From Lanius collurio (taxonomy: Eukaryota; Chordata; Aves; Passeriformes; Laniidae): DNA of 64,000 nucleotides. Location of the stretch: positions 8,966,773 through 9,030,772 of the forward strand of contig JACBWW010000021.1 in NCBI GenBank assembly GCA_020086605.1. The letters run 5' to 3'. The position numbers were made by a program, and so were the translations under genes. The notes under the pieces are model-generated. The model was not told the origin of the DNA. It ran no database searches and saw only the letters and a list, made by a program, of their open reading frames with translations. Shown here piece after piece: positions 57,263 through 64,000 of this stretch (the first letter of the stretch is position 1; each line of letters starts with the position of its first letter).

Positions 57263-57599
57263 TTATGTCACCCACGTGTCCATCCTCATTCGTTTTACCG
57301 AGGGACTCTCCCGATCTTCTGTGTTGGGCGGCCGCCCCAGCACGACGGGGGAGTGGAAATCGCTGCGGGGATCCTCACGGTCGCTGCCATCGTAGGAGCT
57401 GCTGGAGCTGCTCAGGCTGTCGACCGGGGAGCGCCCCAGCTCCTGGCGCGACGGCGGCGGCGGCGGCTGCGGCTGCTGCGGCGGGAACCCGGAGGGGGTG
57501 ACGCGGTCCCGGGGAGGGGAGATCGGTTCGGATTTGATGTTGATGTTTTGGTTGGTGTTAATGGAGAGATTGGAACCCTGAGATAGCTGGCTGCCAGTG
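57263..57599 (-). CDS. MEF2A: MEF2A last coding exon: sumoylation switch, proline tract, nuclear localisation signal
   Basis: 337-bp coding part, acceptor TTTCCCCAG before 57599, stop TAA at 57265-57263. It encodes [20 protein letters not shown], then IKSEPISP, a phosphorylation-dependent sumoylation motif (the lysine is the SUMO/acetyl site and the serine the switch). Next come a proline/glutamine stretch [29 protein letters not shown], and [12 protein letters not shown] with the C-terminal nuclear localisation signal. The final residues are DTWVT. The glutamine run found in mammals is much shorter here and mostly proline. The exon is locally CpG-rich. Confidence 0.95.
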
Positions 57600-60500
57600 C
57601 TGGGGAAAGAAAACAGAAAGGCGCAAATAAGGAAACACAAAAAGTGAAAACCAAGTGACAATTCACGTGTTTGTGATAGTGAGGCCTTGGGGCTCAGCAC
57701 ATAAATCAGTGCACCTCACTGGGAAGAGCAAAGGAGAAAAAAGCATTAATTAAAGGTCTGAGTTGCATTTACAGAAGTTCAGAACAAACAAATATTTTCT
57801 ATTGCCAAATATTTCAGTCATCACACAGGTGCCTCCTTGGTAAGAAGCTGAGCCTGCAGGGACACGGCTCGTTAGCTGGAGGTGACTGCAGGAACAAACA
57901 GCCTGACACACAAATGCTTTGCAGCACAGACAAGAGGTTAAGATGTGCTCAGTATTCCCTTGGTGCAGCTGATCCAGCAGAAGAGGCAGAAGCCCCCCCA
58001 GTGCTGCCCTGGACCAGTACCCCAGGTACTTACACAAGAGAGCTGAGGGCCGCGGGACCAAGGTGGTGCTGCTGCCAGGCAGACACCTGCCCCAAGGACA
58101 GCATTCCTGGGGAGTTAAATCCCTGCAGGGCAGACAGGTCTGCACTAGTCAAGGAGTAATCTAAGAGGGAAAAGCAAACAAACAATGAAGTAATGTATAG
58201 GGGGTTTATACGTATAACATACATACATAAATAAACGCAAATACAAAGGCTTTCTGCCCAAAACAAAGGCAGCAGATCCAAAGGAATCCGAAAGTGAAAA
58301 CTCTGAAGTCTGGGAGCAATCCTGCCAACCTCACAGGGAGGTTAACAGTACAGATGCCTCCAAATGAAATCCTTTTTTGCATTTTGCTTTCAGTTGCTCC
58401 ACATTGCTGTCTTGGAGATTCTTCTGAACCCACCGGTACAACACATTAATGAATTGTATATATATAGGCGTGCCCCTTACAGCAAGACCTGGAATTTTTG
58501 AATAGTTTTGCCTACATGGACATTTCAAAATGAAACAAAAAGGCAAGAATCCATATGAATCAGGGTGGATGTTGGCCTGAATTCACTGCAGACACCTGGG
58601 CTGTGGCTCAGTCCCAGGTGGGAGGTGGCAGCTTCTCAGACAAGACACAGGTACTATTTGGGTTGCTCACGATGCCGCAGAGCTCCCGGTCCTACAGTCT
58701 CCATCCAAACCCAAGCTACAAACAGCACTGGCAGTCAAAGGGACTCTGGAAGGGCAGGGCAGGGGCCGGGTACCCAAACCCCAGTGACCCCTCAGTGCAG
58801 TCCCACTGTACCACATCCCATCCTCCCCCTCCCCACAATATCGCTCCTCAATGTCTGATTAAACTGTCATCTCTGTACCACATAAACAAAAGAAACCCCT
58901 TTATGTGGAGCAAGAAAACACCATGCTTTAGAAATACAACTTAAATGGAGCCCAGAGAACTCCATCTATTCCGGCCCAGAGCTGCAGCCGACTGGTGGCC
59001 CTGGCTGCTGCAGGGCTCCCTCACTTCTCACTTCATTCACAGAATTGAAGTTGTTTCCACTCAATCATTATCACTCATGTTTTCTTTCAGGTTGGAAAAC
59101 AAAGTCTTCTCTGCTTTTAATTATTTTGTAATAAAGCTCCCTTAAAATAATTTTTAGTCTCTTGAGAATGGGACAAACTCACTCTGTACTGCCAGGAGAG
59201 GAACCAAACATTCCACTTCAGCTGGGTTTGGCTTTGATTTTTGTTTGGGGACTTAGGAGGTTTTTTTATAGTATTGTCCTAAAATGCCATCACCATTACA
59301 GTCTCTCTCTCTCCTGAGATGAGCCTTCTTGAACGATCTCCCCCTCCCATCCACTGACCTGTCTGCTGTGGATAAATTCTAGATCTCCCTAAAACAACTC
59401 ATCTTGGGAGGAGAATCCAGGGCCAGCACGACCCTGTGCTGTCACACATCCCTGTCAGAACCTTCCTGAAGGCTTCAGGAGTCCCAGCTGCTCCCAGCAG
59501 GTGAAAATTCTTGGGCTGCCTTTTTGTTTCATTTCTTCTCAGTTGACACTTGTCATGAAACTCTGAAACCCCTCACGTGTATTTCTGCACAGCTTCAGAA
59601 AGGCCTGTCCCAAGATGACTGACCCAAAAAGCCCCTTCTGCAATACTAAAATTGAATCTAAATAATGAAGAAAAAATAGAAACTCTGCAGCCCCTCCAGT
59701 GACCCAGACATGCACTGAGCCTCCAAAGCAGCCAAGGCCTCCAACAACTGCCAAGTGCAGCCCATGCAAGCACTGGGGATGGAAGTACCAGGCCGATGGG
59801 ATTTGTCAGAGCAGACCTGAAGGAAACCCTAATAGGAATTCAGTTCCCACATCATTTTTTCCATTGCAATTACAGCTTTTATGACCATGGACAATTAACT
59901 TCTGACACTTCAGACACATTCTGTCTGGTGACAGGCTTTGAGGAGGCATTTCTCTAAAGAGTACATGTGTCACTACACAATTAGCTGCACTATTAATTCC
60001 CTAAATAATCACATACCTGCTGGCAGTGACAGGAGGCCACTCCTGCTGCACGAGTGACCTGATATCAGATGAAGTCATACACACAAGAGCATCTTCTGCA
60101 CCACAGAAATTGTCACTGCTGTGACTGCCACAAGCAGCACTGGGAAGTTTGTGTCTTTGCAAAACAACTGACCTGAACCCAGGAATTTATTTATGGCTGG
60201 GTGTGCTCTGCTCAGGTGTCAATTACTGATTAACTGATTGCTGGGAGTTTTAGTATTTTTTTAAATACCTGGACTGTTTAGAACCAGTAACTCAGTGGAT
60301 TCTGGCCCTTCCTCCAGCAATCTGCAGAATACCAAAACAGATTATATAAAATAGGATATTTGTGGAAAACTGATATCCAACATTTTAATTAAGGATCCAA
60401 GAGCTGCAGCTATCCCTTCCAGCTCTGAAGAAAACAACCCCTATCAATCAAGAAAAACAATTAAGGTATTTAAATTTTATCTTAGTCCTTGAACTACAAA

Positions 60501-61998
60501 ACTGAAATTGTTCTGTAAGTGGCGACTACCCTGAGAATCCCCAGGCGACAATTCGGTTTCAACATCAAATTTCTTCCTGCAAATCCCCTGAAAGGTTCAA
60601 TCTAATAGAAACAATTCTTAAGTGTGCGAAAACCACTAAAGGCTAAAAGCTTTGCACAAATTATTTGCATTATCAAAGGAAATGGACTGGAGTTTAAAAT
60701 CACACCCCAGTGATACCAGCATTTGTCCATTGTGTAGGACACCAGTTCCTACTGCCTTTGCTGCTTCTTGAGATTGCCACTGCAGCCCCTCTCAGCTTTT
60801 GGATATTTCAGCCACCAGCTTACAGGTTATTCTGGGTGAGGGATGCACCCAGCACTGCTTCCTGAAACAGCATCCAACTGGACAGAAGGGATGTATCAGG
60901 TGAAACTCAGCGTGGCTTTTCTGAGCAGGGACCAGGACGGTTTGCTTTGAACAGCCATTGAACACAACAGCTGAACCACCTCTGGGGCAAGAGTCAAACC
61001 AAGGTCTGCATGTCCACACCTAACTCACACTTCAGCTGATCACCCACAGCAAGTTACTGCTCTGCCCACGACACTGCTCCTGCAGCCCAACTTCTGCACT
61101 CCCTGCTTCAGAACTGAGCCCCTCAGGGCAGCTGTGTGCTGGTGCTGCTGCAGAGCAAATACAGCCCCTGGCTGATGGGTGTGAGGAGTGCAGGGCCCCA
61201 GTACAGCCCCCCCAGCTCATGGGTGCACAGTTCCTCTCTCTGCACCTTCCTGGCTGCAGCACTGCCTGGGGCACAAAAAGGGGCTCAGGGCACTGCCAGC
61301 TACTGAGCTCTCTAACACAAAAAGATACAAGAGGATGTGAGGTGCTTGGATGGCTAAACTAAAAACTGCAGTGAAAACTTTCAAAGCTAAGAGTGGAGAA
61401 AATGTATAAAATCCCATCTTTGGAGGGGTTGGAATTCCACCACTACCCTGGTGGATGTCAGACAACCCTTTGGAGAAGAAATTTTCCTCAATATCCAACC
61501 TAAATCTCCCCATGTGCAACTTGAGCTGCCACTGCCTCATGTTATATGTGCCATCACACATTACTGGACTTTCACGAACTACTTTCCCTTCCAGCAAACC
61601 ACTCGTCACTTTTACATTACCAAATGCCCTACATCACACCCAGCTTGGATAAAAAGTAGCTTTAAGATCCTGCAGACAATCAAAGTATCTGAAGAACAGA
61701 ATTGCCAAAGGATCAGCTACTGCCTAAGCGTGAGGCACTCATGGAAGGGAGAGCCTCAGTTTTGATGAGTAGGAACTCATTTGAACTGAAGAGGAGAATA
61801 AAGCCAGGTGTCACAGAAATGCAAACTTCTGACTCAGGTGGGTCCCAGCCCCAGCCCCCAGCAGGCCTTACCAGTGTTGTAGGCAGTGGGCATGGCCGAG
61901 TACACGAGTCCCTGCGGGGGCAGGCTCGGAGTCGTCACCGACACCACGGGGGTGGCCAGGGGCTGCGTGGACTGAGAACTGCTTATCCTTTGGGTGTT
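57263..61998 (-). CDS. MEF2A: MEF2A, C-terminal portion (three exons; gene continues right of the window)
   Basis: Coding pieces on the minus strand, in transcript order: 61998-61872, 58160-58034, 57599-57263. Phases match exactly at both joins (127, 127 and 337 bases). They encode about 195 residues of the MEF2A transactivation region and C-terminus. MEF2A is a MADS-box/MEF2-domain transcription factor of muscle, neurons and heart; the DNA-binding exons are outside the window. Diagnostic stretches include [40 protein letters not shown] and [14 protein letters not shown], and the nuclear-localisation end [14 protein letters not shown]2C and MEF2D differ in these stretches, and the LYSMD4 neighbour fits MEF2A. 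Confidence 0.95.
57600..58033 (-). other. MEF2A: MEF2A last intron
   Basis: 434 bp, GT (58033-58032) to AG (57601-57600) on the minus strand. It contains nothing else recognised. Confidence 0.92.
58034..58160 (-). CDS. MEF2A: MEF2A internal exon ([12 protein letters not shown])
   Basis: 127-bp exon on the minus strand, acceptor TCCCTCTTAG before 58160, donor CTTGT|GTAAGT after 58034. It completes an aspartate codon begun in the upstream exon and encodes [24 protein letters not shown] and a [17 protein letters not shown] end, part of the MEF2A transactivation domain. It leaves two bases (GT) to be completed as valine by the last exon. Confidence 0.94.
58161..61871 (-). other. MEF2A: MEF2A intron
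   Basis: 3.7 kb between two coding exons with consensus GT and AG ends on the minus strand. No alternative exon, RNA gene or transposon was recognised. Confidence 0.9.
61872..61998 (-). CDS. MEF2A: MEF2A internal exon: p38-site region
   Basis: 127-bp exon on the minus strand. The acceptor CATCCCTTGCAG precedes 61998 and the donor ACACTG|GTAAGG follows 61872. It starts on a whole codon (NTQRISSSQ) and ends on the first base of a codon. It carries two threonine-proline sites (LATPVV and VTTPSL) that correspond to the p38 MAPK sites of mammalian MEF2A. The short alternative beta exon that can precede NTQR in mammals was not seen in the remaining 2 kb of the window. Confidence 0.94.
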
Positions 61999-64000
61999 CT
62001 GCAAGGGATGGAAATAACAAACCTTGTGAGACCACAGAGAACAATGGGAAATGCACATTGCATTCAAATCTGCTGCTTTGCTGTGTCTTTGAGTTAGGAA
62101 CAATTTCCTTTTTGTCACGATTGGTTTTCTAAACAAGCTAAAATATTTTAAGACAACCAAAACGATCTTGGCAAACTGAAGTGAAAAATTAATTGAAGGC
62201 TCATTGGACCACTTCCCAAGCATGCAGATTTCAACTGTGTTAGTGTTGTAGGACACAGAAAAAAATTTCAGTTTCTTAGGGATACACACAACAATTCTCA
62301 GAAGTTCTTAAGTGATTTTAAGAGTTTTAAGCCTTATTTTTAAAGAGGTTTTAATGCAGATGGTGAGGTGCAGTTCCACTAGAAGAGATTCTCTCACTTC
62401 ACAGTTGTTTATCCAATTTTCCAAATTTCAGCTGCCAGTTTTGACACTGTGCTGACTACACCTGTCCTGAAAGGAACATAGAGATCTTCTAAATTTGTGT
62501 TGATAAGACTTCAGTGATAAAACAGTCTTGCTGTTCCCATGGTTCCTGAGAAACTGAGAGAGTACTTGTTATAATGCAGATATGTTTCCAAGCAAATGAC
62601 ACTGGAGTTCACAAAGAGCAACTGTGCTTTTCTCAGAGGGAAAACAGCTAAACTAGATTGTCTCAGATAATCTGTGGGCACAATTTAGCTTTTTTATAAC
62701 AGCCTTTCCTTCCCATATACTGGAATGAACATCTGCAGCAAACATATCATTCAAAATAAGCTCTAACCAAATTTGCTGGTTAGAAAATTAATTAAACACT
62801 CTGGTGAACAGCACCAGACAGGAAAGCTGCTGCCACAGAACGTTCTGCTCTCCATGGTGGCAACTGCAAATCTTCAAAATATGAGGTTCAACACCATTTG
62901 GCCAGATACTGTCAAGAACAGAAAATTCTAAGTGTTTTTATTTTTAACAACAGCTATTTACTTTTATATGCAGAATTCTTAGAAACAGCAGCAGTCTCTA
63001 CATCCTGTATTTCTACAAGGAGCTGGATTTCAATGTGCTGGAAATATGTTTTTTAAAGAGAACCTCTATCTCTGAAAAAGTATTTGCTACAAAAGGAGCA
63101 GTTTCTCAGCTCTTTGGTAGGGATCCATTTCATAGCTTTACAAGACTGAAGTTTACTCCTTTCCCTTATTTCAGACACAGGTATTTCAGGATCTGCACCA
63201 GTTAACTTTTTTCTCCACTCCAATCTTGAGAGAACGAGCAGCATTAAAAATGCATAATTCCCTTAAAAATATCAGAATGAGCAGGTACAGAAATGGGGCT
63301 GTATTCAATTTTAAGCTTAAATTCATGAAGATTAATTGAGGGTTATCAATCTTGTATCTTTCCCATTTAAAGAAAGAAATATATATCACAGCATCCATAT
63401 TAAAATTAGCCACAGCTGGCTGCCAGCTTCTGATCTTTTTTGTGTCTGGCTGCTCTTGCAATTCCCACCTTTGAGCTTCCCTAGGATTATGGGGCTCTTT
63501 GGCATTTTTTGCCAAACACATATTGGGAGATGTGCCCTCTCTGCTTCAGAGTTCCCAGGTTTCAAAGCTCCAAGTCCCAGAGAAAGTCCCTCTGATTTGC
63601 GGTAATTGATCCCTCTAAATCACTTATGTACTTCTGAAAATCTCCCCTAGACCAAGTTTATCTGGCATAAAGAGATGTTATTAGAGCAGATTTTTGTGTC
63701 TGTCAGGAACTGACCTTTCTCCAAAGCCTTCTTGGATGGCTGCCTATAAAGTTGGGATTACTTCATAATGGAAAAGTAAAGAGGAATATACTGGGAAACA
63801 ATCCAGACCAAAGAATTTCCTCATGGGATTGTTTTTTGGGGGTTTTTTTGAGTGGCTAATAAAGGTATAAAGGTGGTTTTCTGATGTAAATTCTTTCTGA
63901 ATATAATTCCTGGAACACTCAGCCACACAAAGACATTAAGCAATATTTAGATGTTCCCAATATTTGTTGTCCTTGGAGATTCATGACAAATTTCAGGATT
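61999..64000 (-). other. MEF2A: MEF2A intron (part; continues beyond the window)
   Basis: AT-rich sequence upstream (in transcript terms) of the NTQR exon. Neither a match to the 8-residue acidic beta exon nor any MADS/MEF2-domain coding sequence was seen. Confidence 0.8.

Noticed and set aside
1..64000. CRISPR array, operon, phage, plasmid or other prokaryotic system
   Set aside because: Intron-exon structure, CpG island, CR1 elements and vertebrate proteins show nuclear bird DNA; no regularly spaced repeat arrays were found.
1..64000. tRNA, rRNA or microRNA genes
   Set aside because: No A/B-box cloverleaf pattern or rRNA core was noticed; a hairpin-level scan with tRNAscan-SE or Infernal could not be run.

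Overview
The window is nuclear DNA from a bird. The evidence is two chicken-repeat-1 (CR1) retrotransposon 3' ends with the typical ATTCTATG-type tail, a single CpG island, large GT-AG introns, and protein segments closely resembling three vertebrate genes that are neighbours in other amniotes (human 15q26.3). A passerine or other neoavian bird is plausible, but the species cannot be fixed from the sequence.

Layout, left to right. (1) 1-26353, + strand: the 3' end of ADAMTS17, a secreted metalloprotease-family protein. Four exons are visible (6875-7079, 11102-11254, 23906-24083, 26202-26353). They encode the last three thrombospondin type-1 repeats and the PLAC domain with its stop codon. The protease domain and other upstream exons lie left of the window. 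(2) About 26354-45900: the ADAMTS17 3' UTR, whose end is uncertain, then a gene-poor intergenic stretch with one CR1 tail, a strong nested hairpin and one unexpectedly long open frame. (3) 45930-about 53520, + strand: LYSMD4, complete. It has a CpG-island promoter with paired CCAAT boxes and a YY1-like motif, a non-coding first exon, and two coding exons (47459-47731, 51196-51729). They encode a 268-residue LysM protein with one C-terminal membrane segment. (4) About 53970-64000, - strand: the 3' part of MEF2A, a MADS-family transcription factor. It shows a roughly 3.3 kb AT-rich 3' UTR, the last exon (57263-57599) and two internal exons (58034-58160, 61872-61998) that join in perfect phase. 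Upstream exons lie right of the window.

The three genes are unrelated in function: matrix remodelling, a membrane LysM protein, and a muscle/neuronal transcription factor. Their relative orientation (ADAMTS17 and LYSMD4 co-directional, LYSMD4 and MEF2A tail to tail) is the conserved amniote order. No new multi-gene system was found. The most interesting signals are a predicted 11-codon upstream ORF in LYSMD4 whose stop overlaps the main start as ATGA, an in-frame skippable thrombospondin exon in ADAMTS17, a G-rich minisatellite just downstream of the LYSMD4 promoter, replacement of the MEF2A glutamine tract by a GC-rich proline tract, and an unexplained 272-codon intergenic ORF.
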